DNA of 64,000 nt from Microbulbifer elongatus (GTDB lineage: Bacteria > Pseudomonadota > Gammaproteobacteria > Pseudomonadales > Cellvibrionaceae): positions 107,501 through 171,500 of the forward strand of contig NZ_JAIVKJ010000003.1 in NCBI RefSeq assembly GCF_020524885.1, read 5' to 3'. Positions within the stretch are counted from its first letter, which is position 1. Each line of letters begins with the position of its first letter. The notes below the pieces were generated by a model. It was not told the DNA's origin. It saw only the letters and a program-made list of their open reading frames with translations, and ran no database searches. This document shows, in pieces, positions 1 through 8,666 of this stretch. The translations under genes were made by a program, and so were the position numbers.

Positions 1-408
1 ATTTATCAGGGTGGACGTATCTCTGCCAGTAAAGAGGCCGCGAGCTTTGCTATGCGCTCGGCCGATGCGGCGAAAGATAGTGCCCGGCTTACGGTCGCGC
101 GAGACTTGAGGATTGCGCAAAGCCAGAGTATCGGACTGCAACGTAACATCTCTATCCTTGATGCGCGGCTGAGTGCAATCTCAGAAACCCGCAATCTATA
201 TCGAAAGCAGTACTCCTCCCTGGGTACCCGGACACTTGTGGAACTCCTCAACTCGGAAGAGGAACTGAATCAAGCGAGAACGGAAAAAAACAATACACGC
301 TTTGATCTTTATAGTCTGCACGTGGACTGCCTGTACACGGTAGGTGAAATGCGCAGTGCGTTCAATCTGGATGGCCGTCCCATTCAGGGAGTAGAAGTAT
401 TGCCTTGA
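1..408 (+). CDS. TolC-family outer-membrane protein, C-terminal part
   Basis: This is the 3' part of a gene that starts before the window. The frame is open from base 1 and stops at 406-408. The roughly 135 visible residues are the long-helix, heptad-rich part of a TolC-like trimeric channel (YQGGRISAS, then alanine/arginine-rich helices and YRKQYSSLGTRTLVELLNSE near the end). TolC proteins form the outer-membrane exit duct of type I secretion. The ABC exporter starts about 60 bp downstream and an HlyD adaptor follows, so the three genes form a complete TolC-ABC-HlyD set in the order often seen for LapE-LapB-LapC systems. The substrate is not visible here and may lie upstream of the window. 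Confidence 0.85.
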   Translation: MYQGGRISASKEAASFAMRSADAAKDSARLTVARDLRIAQSQSIGLQRNISILDARLSAISETRNLYRKQYSSLGTRTLVELLNSEEELNQARTEKNNTRFDLYSLHVDCLYTVGEMRSAFNLDGRPIQGVEVLP

Positions 409-468
409 TGGTTGCGGTGAATCATGTATTCATCGTTTCCTGGCCCATAGCAAATGGAGTTGAAAATT

Positions 469-2628
469 ATGGGTGACTCGCAGGAACTGAAAGCAGATTT
501 TGCTCCCTGGCTTGCCGCCGTATTGGCAGTAGCAAAACATTATCGACTGGAGTTTTCGGCGGAGAATGTGCGAATCGCTTCCCAGTGGGGGGCAGACGAT
601 AACGTCGAGGCTGTAGTCAGGAGTATGGCGCGGCAGGCAGGTCTGGTTGCGCGGTTTACCGACTTCAATCTCAGTATGCTTTCTCCGTGGCGTTTACCGC
701 TGGTGGTACAGTTGCGGGGCGGACAGGTGGGGGTTGTCCAAGCCGTCGATGGCAAAGGCCAGGCCGCTGTAGCGTTCAGTGGCGATGAGGGGGCGACGAG
801 CTCCGTTAAGTCGGAGGACCTAGCGCAACAGGTCGTATCGGTTGTCGTGCTTAGACCGTCGCACAATGTAGCCGATGTCAGAGTCGATGACTATATCAAG
901 CCCACGGAAAAACATTGGTTCCGTTCAATTATTCTGCGCGACCTTAAGCCCTATAGCCACGTAATGGTCGCTACCACGGTTGCCAATGTGCTGGCACTCG
1001 CTGGGATCCTCTTTTCCAAGCAGGTTTATGACCGTGTTATTCCTGCAGAATCTACCCCAACACTGTATGTCCTCTTCAGTGGCGTGATGATTGCGGTACT
1101 GTTCGATTTCATCATGCGGGTGAAGCGGGCCAGAATTACCGACCTCTTGGGCAAGCGCGCGGATATCCGGGTCTCGGATCTGGTGTACGGTCATGCGGTG
1201 CGTTTGCGCAATAGCGCCAAGCCTAAATCCACTGGTGCATTCATCTCACAGATTAGGGAACTGGAGCGCGTGCGGGAAATGGTGACCTCCACCACCATTC
1301 TGGCAATGGCAGACATGCCATTCTTTTTCCTGTTCCTGGGTGTTATGTGGTATGTGGCCGGCCCGCTCGCATTGGTGCCACTGGCGGCGCTGGCACTCCT
1401 TTTGATTCCCGGACTACTGGCGCAGGGAAAGCTCGCCAGGCTGGCTGGGGAATCCATACGTGAATCCTCTTTGCGCAATGCAATGCTGGTGGAGACCATT
1501 CAGGGAATGGAGGATATTAAGGCACTACAGGCAGAGCAGCGGTTTCAGCAGCAGTGGAATCACTACAACGCCGTAACTTCCGAAGCAAATCTCAAGTTAC
1601 GTCATCTTGTCGGGAAGCTGACGACCTGGACGCACAATGTACAGTCATCCGTGTTTGCCGTCATCGTTTTACTTGGCGCGCCGATGGTGATGTCCGGTGA
1701 CATGACAACTGGTTCCCTGGTGGCGGCTTCCATTCTCGGTTCCCGAATGATGGCACCCATGTCACAGATCACGCAGGTGTTGAGCCGTTGGCAACAAGCC
1801 AAGTTTGCGCTTAAGGGGCTGGACAAAATTATGCAGTCACCTGTGGACCATCCTCCGGGCACCAAACGAGTCCACATGGCAAATATCCCAGGGAATTACT
1901 CGTTGAATCAGGCGGTGTTCAAATATGGCGGTGAATGTGCATTGCCCGCGCTTACAGTAGCCAATCTTGAAATCCGGGCTGGCGAGAAAATCGCGATACT
2001 GGGCCGTAATGGCGCAGGGAAATCGACGCTGCTGCAGGGGCTTTCCGGAGTTCTGGAGGCAAGCAGCGGAGAGATACACCTGGAAGGTGTGAATCTGGCG
2101 CATATCGACCCAGCGGACACCCGGCGTGATATCGGGCTGCTTACACAGAATTCGAGCCTGTTCCATGGGACGTTACGGGAAAACGTCACGCTCGGTGCGC
2201 CGGGTGCCACGGATCGGGAAATTATCGCTGCGTTGGATATGTCGGGTGCGCTGGAATTTATCCGCAAGCTATCCAAAGGGCTGGATCATATGGTGCTTGA
2301 GGGTGGTCTGGGGCTATCGGGAGGGCAACGTCAATCTCTGCTACTGGCGCGCCTCTTTATTCGTGATCCGAGTGTCGTTCTACTGGATGAACCTACCGCT
2401 TCCCTCGACGACGTGACAGAAAAGCGGTTTATCGCGAAACTACAAAAATGGGTGGCTAATCGCACGCTCGTTCTCGCTACCCATCGCAGTAGTACGCTGA
2501 AGCTCGTGGATCGAATTCTCGTAGTGGAGAATGGTGGAATAGTGCTCGATGCGCCAAAAGCCATTGCCCTGGAGCAACTTGCACAGGCTTCTGGACGCGC
2601 CGCGCGTAGTACCGAGAAGGTGACCTGA
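469..2628 (+). CDS. Type I secretion ABC transporter (LapB-like, C39-like N-domain)
   Basis: This is the inner-membrane ATPase/permease that drives one-step export through HlyD and TolC. Residues 1-130 form a C39-peptidase-like domain with no catalytic Cys, as in RTX/adhesin exporters that bind but do not cleave their cargo. Six membrane segments follow (about 160-420), then the ATPase domain with Walker A GRNGAGKST near residue 512, signature LSGGQRQ near 615, Walker B VVLLDEP and the ATHR H-loop. An in-frame ATG lies at 454, but GGAG at 456-459 sits 9 nt before the ATG at 469, which I prefer. The stop overlaps the HlyD start by one base (TGATG), so the two are translationally coupled. The ATPase motifs are intact. 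Confidence 0.9.
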   Translation: MGDSQELKADFAPWLAAVLAVAKHYRLEFSAENVRIASQWGADDNVEAVVRSMARQAGLVARFTDFNLSMLSPWRLPLVVQLRGGQVGVVQAVDGKGQAAVAFSGDEGATSSVKSEDLAQQVVSVVVLRPSHNVADVRVDDYIKPTEKHWFRSIILRDLKPYSHVMVATTVANVLALAGILFSKQVYDRVIPAESTPTLYVLFSGVMIAVLFDFIMRVKRARITDLLGKRADIRVSDLVYGHAVRLRNSAKPKSTGAFISQIRELERVREMVTSTTILAMADMPFFFLFLGVMWYVAGPLALVPLAALALLLIPGLLAQGKLARLAGESIRESSLRNAMLVETIQGMEDIKALQAEQRFQQQWNHYNAVTSEANLKLRHLVGKLTTWTHNVQSSVFAVIVLLGAPMVMSGDMTTGSLVAASILGSRMMAPMSQITQVLSRWQQAKFALKGLDKIMQSPVDHPPGTKRVHMANIPGNYSLNQAVFKYGGECALPALTVANLEIRAGEKIAILGRNGAGKSTLLQGLSGVLEASSGEIHLEGVNLAHIDPADTRRDIGLLTQNSSLFHGTLRENVTLGAPGATDREIIAALDMSGALEFIRKLSKGLDHMVLEGGLGLSGGQRQSLLLARLFIRDPSVVLLDEPTASLDDVTEKRFIAKLQKWVANRTLVLATHRSSTLKLVDRILVVENGGIVLDAPKAIALEQLAQASGRAARSTEKVT

Positions 2629-3950
2629 TGAAAAAGTTCCGACTGCCCTGGCAAGCCAGGGATGTGAATCAGCTATCAACGACAACTGAAGATGAATCTG
2701 CCTCTACGGCGATCAGTCGCATTAGTGATCGTGAGCATAGCGCCAGCAGCGTCGCGATTCTAGAGGCGGATTTTCAAAATGCCGGTGCGCACTTCAGTGA
2801 GGAATTTGATGACGCCCGCCTGACCAAGTCTTCGCGGGTTATCTGGGTATTTTTTGTATTGCTGGCGTGCCTCATGACGTGGTCGTATTTTGCCAAAGTG
2901 GATGAAGTGTCAAGAGGTAGCGGCAAGGTTATTCCAACTTCACGCGCACAGGTTATCCAATCCCTTGAGGGCGGGATCCTCGCAGAGCTCCGGGTAAAGG
3001 AGGGCGATATTGTCAAGCAGGGTGAGGTTCTGGCTCAACTGGACCCGACAAAGGTCCGGTCGAATGTTGAGGAAAGCGAAGCGCGCTACCGGGCGGCGCT
3101 GGCCAGCTCCGCTCGCCTAAGCGCTGAGGTCAATGGCTCGGAGCTGAAGTTCCCGAAAGAGCTACATGCACACAAAGACTTGATCGCAAAAGAGCGTCAA
3201 CTCTACCAAACGCGCCAGAAGGGTCTCCTGGACAATGTTAGCAGTGTGCAAGAAGCGCTGGAGTTAGTACAGCGTGAATTGAATATTACCAGGGAGTTAG
3301 TGAGCTCGGGTGCAGCCAGTAATGTAGAAGTATTGCGTCTCAGTCGCCAAAAGTCTGAGTTGGAACTAAAAATAAAAGAGATGCGGTCCGAATACATGGT
3401 GCGCGCGCGTGAGGAATTGGCAGGCGTGAGCGCAGAAGTGGAAGCGCTTACCTCGATTATTGAGGGGCGTGCCGATTCCCTGACCCGGTTAACACTTAAG
3501 TCGCCAGTGCGCGGTATCGTTAAGGATATTTCAGTCACCACCATTGGCGGTGTGATCCCGCCCAATGGCCGCTTGATGGAAATAGTTCCACTGGATGACC
3601 GTCTGCTGATAGAGGCGAAAATATCTCCGCGAGATATCGCTTACATACACCCCGGGCAAAAGGCAAAAGTCAAAATTACCGCATATGACTATTCGGTGTA
3701 CGGTGGTCTGGATGGCAAGGTAACCATTATCTCTCCGGATACCATAAAAGATGAAATCAACCCCAACGAATATTACTACCACGTAATGATTTTGACTGAT
3801 TCCCATGCCCTCATAAACCAGGCCGGCAAGGAATTTCCCATTGTGCCGGGCATGGTGGCTACGGTGGATGTGAAAACCGGTTCAAAAACAATTTTTGACT
3901 ATCTGGTGAAGCCAATTAACCAGGCGGGAGAGGCGCTACGAGAACGCTGA
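2628..3950 (+). CDS. HlyD-family type I secretion periplasmic adaptor
   Basis: This membrane-fusion protein bridges the ABC exporter and the TolC channel. It has 440 residues, typical for the family. It has a cytoplasmic N-terminal tail rich in Ser and Asp, one membrane segment around residues 70-90 (VIWVFFVLLACLMTW), a biotinyl-lipoyl half-motif near 120 (LRVKEGDIVKQGEVLAQLDP), a long coiled-coil hairpin (about 145-285), the second lipoyl half (LKSPVRGIVKDI) and a beta-barrel with a C-terminal TGSKTIFDYLVKPI segment, a hallmark of HlyD/LapC. The start overlaps the ABC gene stop. About 77 bp without a clear terminator separate it from the next gene, so the small gene downstream may be co-transcribed. 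Confidence 0.92.
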   Translation: MKKFRLPWQARDVNQLSTTTEDESASTAISRISDREHSASSVAILEADFQNAGAHFSEEFDDARLTKSSRVIWVFFVLLACLMTWSYFAKVDEVSRGSGKVIPTSRAQVIQSLEGGILAELRVKEGDIVKQGEVLAQLDPTKVRSNVEESEARYRAALASSARLSAEVNGSELKFPKELHAHKDLIAKERQLYQTRQKGLLDNVSSVQEALELVQRELNITRELVSSGAASNVEVLRLSRQKSELELKIKEMRSEYMVRAREELAGVSAEVEALTSIIEGRADSLTRLTLKSPVRGIVKDISVTTIGGVIPPNGRLMEIVPLDDRLLIEAKISPRDIAYIHPGQKAKVKITAYDYSVYGGLDGKVTIISPDTIKDEINPNEYYYHVMILTDSHALINQAGKEFPIVPGMVATVDVKTGSKTIFDYLVKPINQAGEALRER

Positions 3951-4027
3951 GTGATCGTCAGGTGTGGCGAATCTTCTCTGATAGATTGATTTGAAAAACG
4001 GCCTAATTTAGTCACAAGGAGTGATCT

Positions 4028-4240
4028 ATGGCTAGGAAAATGTATGATGTAGAAATACCACTTGGAACCTATTCTGATCGTGACGGACGACAGAAAACCC
4101 GCTGGCAAAATGTTGGTGCGGTGATGGACGGTGATAAAGGGCCGTATCTTTTGCTCGATCGCTGGTTCAATCCAGCAGGGTTGCCTAATCCAGATGATCG
4201 CACCAGTGTAATTCTCTCGCTTGTCGAGCCGAAGCGCTGA
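4028..4240 (+). CDS. Small conserved-looking protein of unknown function (70 aa)
   Basis: I do not recognise a named family. The start is well supported by AAGGAG about 6 nt before the ATG. The protein has no signal peptide, no Cys and no membrane segment. It reads as a compact beta-rich fold: YDVEIPLGTYSDRDG, then WQNVGAVMDG, GPYLLLDRWFNPAGLPNP and SVILSLVEPKR. That pattern resembles short proteins of phage or plasmid origin, but this is only an impression. It lies between the HlyD gene and the first toroid gene, 30 bp before the latter, so it probably belongs to the same transcription unit. It could be a scaffold, a regulator or a ribosomally made substrate; nothing in the sequence decides between these. 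The absence of a GG leader argues against a classical bacteriocin. Confidence 0.75.
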   Translation: MARKMYDVEIPLGTYSDRDGRQKTRWQNVGAVMDGDKGPYLLLDRWFNPAGLPNPDDRTSVILSLVEPKR

Positions 4241-4269
4241 AGTTTCAATGCATTTAGGTGGTACTTTTC

Positions 4270-5313
4270 ATGACTGTCAGCTTTGACGCGCTCTCTGTTG
4301 CGCAATCTGGTGCATTGCGTTTGGCAGCGCTTACACGGAAGGATGGACGTTTCCGGTACCGTTACGACTCGGAGTCTGATAAAGACCAGACCGGCTACAA
4401 CGTCCTTCGCCACGCCGGAACAATCTGGGCAATGCTGGACGTCTTTGGGACGACTCGAGATCCGCTATTACTTTCCGCGGTGGAGCGAGCCACCGCGTTT
4501 TTGCTGAACGACTATCTTCGATTTTACCGGCATGTACGTGGCGCATGTATTTGCGAGGAAAACAAGATAAAGCTTGGCGGAAATGCGTTGTCAGCACTTG
4601 CATTACTAGAAGTCTATAAGCTGACGGATGATAGCTTTTTGCTCGCTGTAGCAGAAAGGCTCTGTCACTTTATGCTTGATCAAAGAGGTGAGTATGGAGA
4701 CTTCGTACACAAGCGATATTACAGGTCTGGAAAAATTTCGACGTTCCGTTCCGAGTATTATGTGGGTGAAGCTTTACTGGCATTGATTTCTTGTTACGAG
4801 ATAACAGGAGACAGCAAAATTTTGCAGCAGGTAAGGTCGGTTGAGATCGAATTGGCCAAGCAAGATTATGGGGTCAAGGAGCACTCTCATTGGATGTTGT
4901 ATTCATTGGAGAAGCTCCAGCGCCACGATAATTCCCCACACATTTATGATCATGCTGCCAAAATTGCTCATGAGATAATTGTTGATCCTAAGTATATTGG
5001 ATGGAGTCGCAGTACACCGACGGCCTGTCGCTCTGAAGGTTTACTCGCCTTTCTGAGAATGGATCATGGGAGCGCCCAAAATACTGAACTTGCCGGAGCA
5101 GCGAGAAAACGTGTAGAGGCAAATCTGGTCGAGCAATTGCAGTTTTCCCTGGAGGATGGCGGTTTCGTACGGGGTGGCGGTGATCGAAGGGATAGGGAAG
5201 TAAGAATTGACTACATTCAGCATAACATCTCGTCGTTTTTACACTACGCGAGATTAGTGTCGGGTGAGTCACAGTCTGTCTTTGAAAAAGACCTGGCGTT
5301 GAATCCGGATTAA
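4270..5313 (+). CDS. Alpha/alpha-toroid domain protein (stand-alone paralogue)
   Basis: The function is unknown. The 347-residue protein is all-helical with repeated pairs of helices (YNVLRHAGTIWAM, KLGGNALSALALLEVY, YYVGEALLALISCYE, HWMLYSLEKL), the signature of an (alpha/alpha)6 toroid as in AGE epimerases, terpene cyclases and lanthionine cyclases. It shares the YN.LRHA, KLGGNA and HW(M/L) motifs in the same order with the middle of the protein encoded at 9889-12225, so the two are paralogous domains. LanC-type zinc ligands are not visible. The start is the ATG at 4270, with TTAGGTGG about 8 nt upstream; an in-frame GTG at 4258 is less likely. It is followed within about 45 bp by the ATP-grasp/CapA gene, suggesting one operon. 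Confidence 0.8.
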   Translation: MTVSFDALSVAQSGALRLAALTRKDGRFRYRYDSESDKDQTGYNVLRHAGTIWAMLDVFGTTRDPLLLSAVERATAFLLNDYLRFYRHVRGACICEENKIKLGGNALSALALLEVYKLTDDSFLLAVAERLCHFMLDQRGEYGDFVHKRYYRSGKISTFRSEYYVGEALLALISCYEITGDSKILQQVRSVEIELAKQDYGVKEHSHWMLYSLEKLQRHDNSPHIYDHAAKIAHEIIVDPKYIGWSRSTPTACRSEGLLAFLRMDHGSAQNTELAGAARKRVEANLVEQLQFSLEDGGFVRGGGDRRDREVRIDYIQHNISSFLHYARLVSGESQSVFEKDLALNPD

Positions 5314-5357
5314 TAGGGTAGAAAGTTGTTTGGTGGGGAAGTTTCTCTCCGTTGGAA

Positions 5358-7433
5358 ATGGTCGGAAGGTATCTCAAGAGGCCCCTGCGGCAAGCCAATA
5401 GAGTTCTAGAGTTGGCTGTTACGGAAGCATATTTTAGGGAATGGAGGTGGCCGCTGATGGATCAGGCTGTTGCGCTAGTTGCCGCGAGTAAGTTCGATGC
5501 CAAGACAGCCGACTACGTGTCGCAGCTCCTGGACTCGTATGAGCGTACTGTTTGGGTACGTCCCGAGAGGGTGTGGTACTACTACTGCTCGAAAGATCGT
5601 CGTCTACATGTACACGCAAACGAGCGCCTAGATACGAAGGCGAGTATTGCGTTTTGCCTTGACGAATCCCTCGAATCGAAACTTCTCATGCGCGCCTTGC
5701 AGCACGGGGGATGCCCGTCGGCAGGGGAGTACCCTGGTGGTGTAAGCATAGGTGGTGTGCTCGGCTCTACTCTTGATTTGGTAGAGGCTGGGATCTCTGG
5801 AGACTTGCTAATCTGCCCCTCCATTGAAGCGCTCCATTCATTGCGACACGAAAATCTTGGCATGCGTTTTCCTTGGGTACTCAAACACCCAACGAAACGA
5901 CGCTACTCTCGACGCCCCATAGTAGAGACTATTGATGCTTTTCTGGAATTCGCAAAGTCATATTTTTCGGGCGACTGGAAAGAGCCTCTGGTCATGGAGC
6001 CCTATGTCAAGTTTGAGGGTCACTATCGAGTTTTTGCTGTGGGTTCCGAACCGGTTGCGTGCTACAAGATTGTTCAAGAAAGGCAGGAAAGCAGTGCATC
6101 TTTAAGGGCGGTAGCGCGAAGAATTGAATCAAGTGATATAAAACAAAAGCTGATGAAGTCTGCCGGAGTGCTGCTCGATATTTTGGATGCGAGTGGAGTC
6201 AGGTCTCTAGATTATGGCCTTTGCGTTTCTGGTCAGTTACAGCTAATTGGTACCAGATTATTCCCTAGTCATATTCGACTAGCGCAATTGGGGTTGGCCG
6301 ATTTGCCGAGAGTTGCAGGAGAAAAGCTTCGATATAAGTCGGAGCTTGGTTCTGGTGACGACGGGCGATTCTGTGACAAATATGTGATAACTATTTGTGG
6401 CGATACAAATCCCGGGGATAGCTATCAAGAGCGTCAATCACAGAGAGGTAAGCGGAATATTCTTGCAGAGAATGGGCATGCATATAGCTTTGAAAATTTT
6501 CGAAGCATGTTCTCGAATTCAAATTATCGTGTCTTAAATCTGGAAGTTAGCATTACACAAAGCAGGGATTCTTGTTTGTCTGGGATAAAACCCTATTTGG
6601 ATTGGACTGATCCGAATGAAGCGATAAAAGTACTTGGCGAGCTTTCTGTAGATTCAGTATGCCTCTCAAATAACCATGCTATGGATTTCGGTGAGCATGG
6701 CCTGATCGACACAATGGAGTACCTTGATGGTGCTGGTATCGGCCGCTTTGGGGCCGGAAGAAGCTCAGAAGAGGCACTGGCGGTACAACATATATACCCA
6801 GACAATGGCTCACGTTTTGAACACATCATATTTGTTTCTGGCTTTGAGTATAGAGCCAATCATGTTGAATGGGGCTATTACGCGACTGATAAAAGCCCTG
6901 GTGTGAACTGCTGGTCAGCTCAACAAGCATATGACCAGATAAGTGCGCTTAGAGCGCAATTTCCACAGGCATTTATAGTGGCGTTTCCCCATTGGGGGAG
7001 TAACTATGCGCACGTTAAAGACAAGCAGCGGCGGATCGCCCTAAAAATTGTCGAGGCCGGCGCTAACTTGATTTTAGGTCATGGATCTCATGCCTTGCAG
7101 CAGGTCTCTCGTTGTCGTGGTGTTTGGGTTTGTTACAGTCTCGGAAACTTTGTTTTTAACTCTCCGGGACGTTTTTCGAGAAGTGATGTTCTTCCATTTG
7201 GACTAATTTCCCAGTTATGTTTACCGAGAGAGCGAGACGAAAGGATTCTGCTCAAGCTATACCCAATACAATCGAACAACCTAAAGACGAACTATTTACC
7301 CGATTTTGTTACCGAAAATCAGTTTCAATCAGTAATCCGTTACATCTTGGATGCCGCCCATGATCAGGAACTGGCAGATATATTTTTTTCGAAGGATCAA
7401 TACGGTTATTTCTTTGCGATCAACTTAACCTAA
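5358..7433 (+). CDS. ATP-grasp-like / CapA-type phosphoesterase fusion protein
   Basis: A two-part protein of about 690 residues. The first 340 residues look like a diverged ATP-grasp ligase (FPWVLKHP, LVMEPYVKFEGHYRVFAVG, SLDYGLCVSG), though I cannot identify all ATP ligands. The second part is a CapA/PgsA-type calcineurin-like metallophosphoesterase, the family tied to poly-gamma-glutamate synthesis: VITICGDTNPGD at its start, RVLNLEVSIT, SLSNNHAMDFGEHG (as VCLSNNHAMD), FPHWGSNY and LILGHGSHALQ, which carry the expected metal-binding Asp, Asn and His residues. The start is uncertain: the ATG at 5358 has a weak site, while the in-frame ATG at 5457 has a strong GGAGGTGG about 8 nt upstream and would remove 33 residues. 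It sits between a toroid gene and a second ATP-grasp gene. Confidence 0.78.
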   Translation: MVGRYLKRPLRQANRVLELAVTEAYFREWRWPLMDQAVALVAASKFDAKTADYVSQLLDSYERTVWVRPERVWYYYCSKDRRLHVHANERLDTKASIAFCLDESLESKLLMRALQHGGCPSAGEYPGGVSIGGVLGSTLDLVEAGISGDLLICPSIEALHSLRHENLGMRFPWVLKHPTKRRYSRRPIVETIDAFLEFAKSYFSGDWKEPLVMEPYVKFEGHYRVFAVGSEPVACYKIVQERQESSASLRAVARRIESSDIKQKLMKSAGVLLDILDASGVRSLDYGLCVSGQLQLIGTRLFPSHIRLAQLGLADLPRVAGEKLRYKSELGSGDDGRFCDKYVITICGDTNPGDSYQERQSQRGKRNILAENGHAYSFENFRSMFSNSNYRVLNLEVSITQSRDSCLSGIKPYLDWTDPNEAIKVLGELSVDSVCLSNNHAMDFGEHGLIDTMEYLDGAGIGRFGAGRSSEEALAVQHIYPDNGSRFEHIIFVSGFEYRANHVEWGYYATDKSPGVNCWSAQQAYDQISALRAQFPQAFIVAFPHWGSNYAHVKDKQRRIALKIVEAGANLILGHGSHALQQVSRCRGVWVCYSLGNFVFNSPGRFSRSDVLPFGLISQLCLPRERDERILLKLYPIQSNNLKTNYLPDFVTENQFQSVIRYILDAAHDQELADIFFSKDQYGYFFAINLT

Positions 7434-7556
7434 ATTGATTGAGGGTTATCACAAGCACGTGATTAAACATATCTAACTCGAGTTCGACACTGTTTTTTAC
7501 AATACGTTTACATTGGAAGGCGGGTACGCGAAGCGTAGTTGAAAAGGTGAATTCAT

Positions 7557-8558
7557 ATGTCTGAGCTAACAAGAAACGATTTTTCAGGAAGTGAATATCT
7601 TACACAAAACCAACTTTTTCGAAAGATCTTTAAGAGCAAGGGATGTTCAGTTAAACGAATTGGGCGTGTTCTCCAAGTTGAGTACAAGGGGAGATACTGT
7701 CACTTGCTCGAGACGGAAACTACAAATACTTCTCTTCTTGCCTACAGGATACTTAAGGACAAGCGGGTTGCGAGGTCTTTGTTTGAGCGAATTGGTGTAA
7801 ATACCGCGGTGGGTGCTGCATTCAGCTCGCAAGACCGTTCCGCCGCGCTAGAAATGGTGAAAGAGCTGGGAGTTGCAGTACTAAAGCCGGCTGACGGAAA
7901 TAAGGGGCAGGGCGTAGCAGTTGGTGTTACGCCAAAGAACTTTGATGATGCGTGGCGATCTGCCGTCGCGTCCACACACTCACAGGTCTTGGTGGAAAAG
8001 TGCTTTGAGAATGGCGTCGAAGCAAGGTACTGCGTGATTGACGGAAAGTGTGTCGCGGTACATTCTAGGATACCGCCATCTGTGACCGGTGATGGGGTGA
8101 GTTCAATACAGGAGCTCAATGACAAACGCAACAAATTACTATTGAGGCTTAATCCCAGCCGGCGCAATACCGAAGCAATAATCGATGAGCACCGAAAGAA
8201 CCTACTGGCTGGCCTGGGTTTTGGGCTTGATAGTGTACCGCGGCGTGGGGAGAGGGTTTTATTAGATTGGAAGGCAGGGATTTCAACTGGTGGTGATGCA
8301 CAAAACATAACCAATCAGGTACACCCTGAAATGATGCAGGTTGCCGAATCGATCGCGCTGGCTATTCCTGGGCTGGACATTTGCGGGGTAGATATTTTGG
8401 CAAGGGATCATGCTGCTAGGCCAACAGAGGAAAACTACATCGTCGTGGAAGCAAACACGCGTCCAGGTCTTAGTGGTCACCAGTATCCTGATTTTGGTGA
8501 ACCGATTGATGTAAGCAGTCTTGTTGTTGATTCGGTGATACGTCGCATGCATTTTTGA
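7557..8558 (+). CDS. ATP-grasp ligase related to cyanophycin synthetase ATP-grasp domain
   Basis: This 333-residue protein is a stand-alone ATP-grasp domain. It should activate a carboxylate as an acyl-phosphate and join it to an amine. The best matches to the cyanophycin synthetase/glutathione synthetase pattern are VLKPADGNKGQGVAVGV (ATP-binding lysine and glycine-rich loop, about residues 110-126), VLVEKCFENGVEARYCVIDG, SRIPPSVTGDGVSSIQELND, and the Mg-binding C-terminal stretch ICGVDILARD and VVEANTRPGLSGHQYP. No Mur-ligase domain is attached, unlike in cyanophycin synthetase. The start has AAGGTGA upstream. With the ATP-grasp/CapA fusion just upstream it suggests formation of peptide or isopeptide bonds; the substrate is unknown. 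Confidence 0.85.
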   Translation: MSELTRNDFSGSEYLTQNQLFRKIFKSKGCSVKRIGRVLQVEYKGRYCHLLETETTNTSLLAYRILKDKRVARSLFERIGVNTAVGAAFSSQDRSAALEMVKELGVAVLKPADGNKGQGVAVGVTPKNFDDAWRSAVASTHSQVLVEKCFENGVEARYCVIDGKCVAVHSRIPPSVTGDGVSSIQELNDKRNKLLLRLNPSRRNTEAIIDEHRKNLLAGLGFGLDSVPRRGERVLLDWKAGISTGGDAQNITNQVHPEMMQVAESIALAIPGLDICGVDILARDHAARPTEENYIVVEANTRPGLSGHQYPDFGEPIDVSSLVVDSVIRRMHF

Positions 8559-8666
8559 TAGATTTATATGAACAGCTTGTCGGAATAGAATCCGTGTCTT
8601 CCCCTTCGTATATGTTTTTCGCAGACATAATTTTTCTCTACAGTTGATTATTAGAGGTCTGATCGA

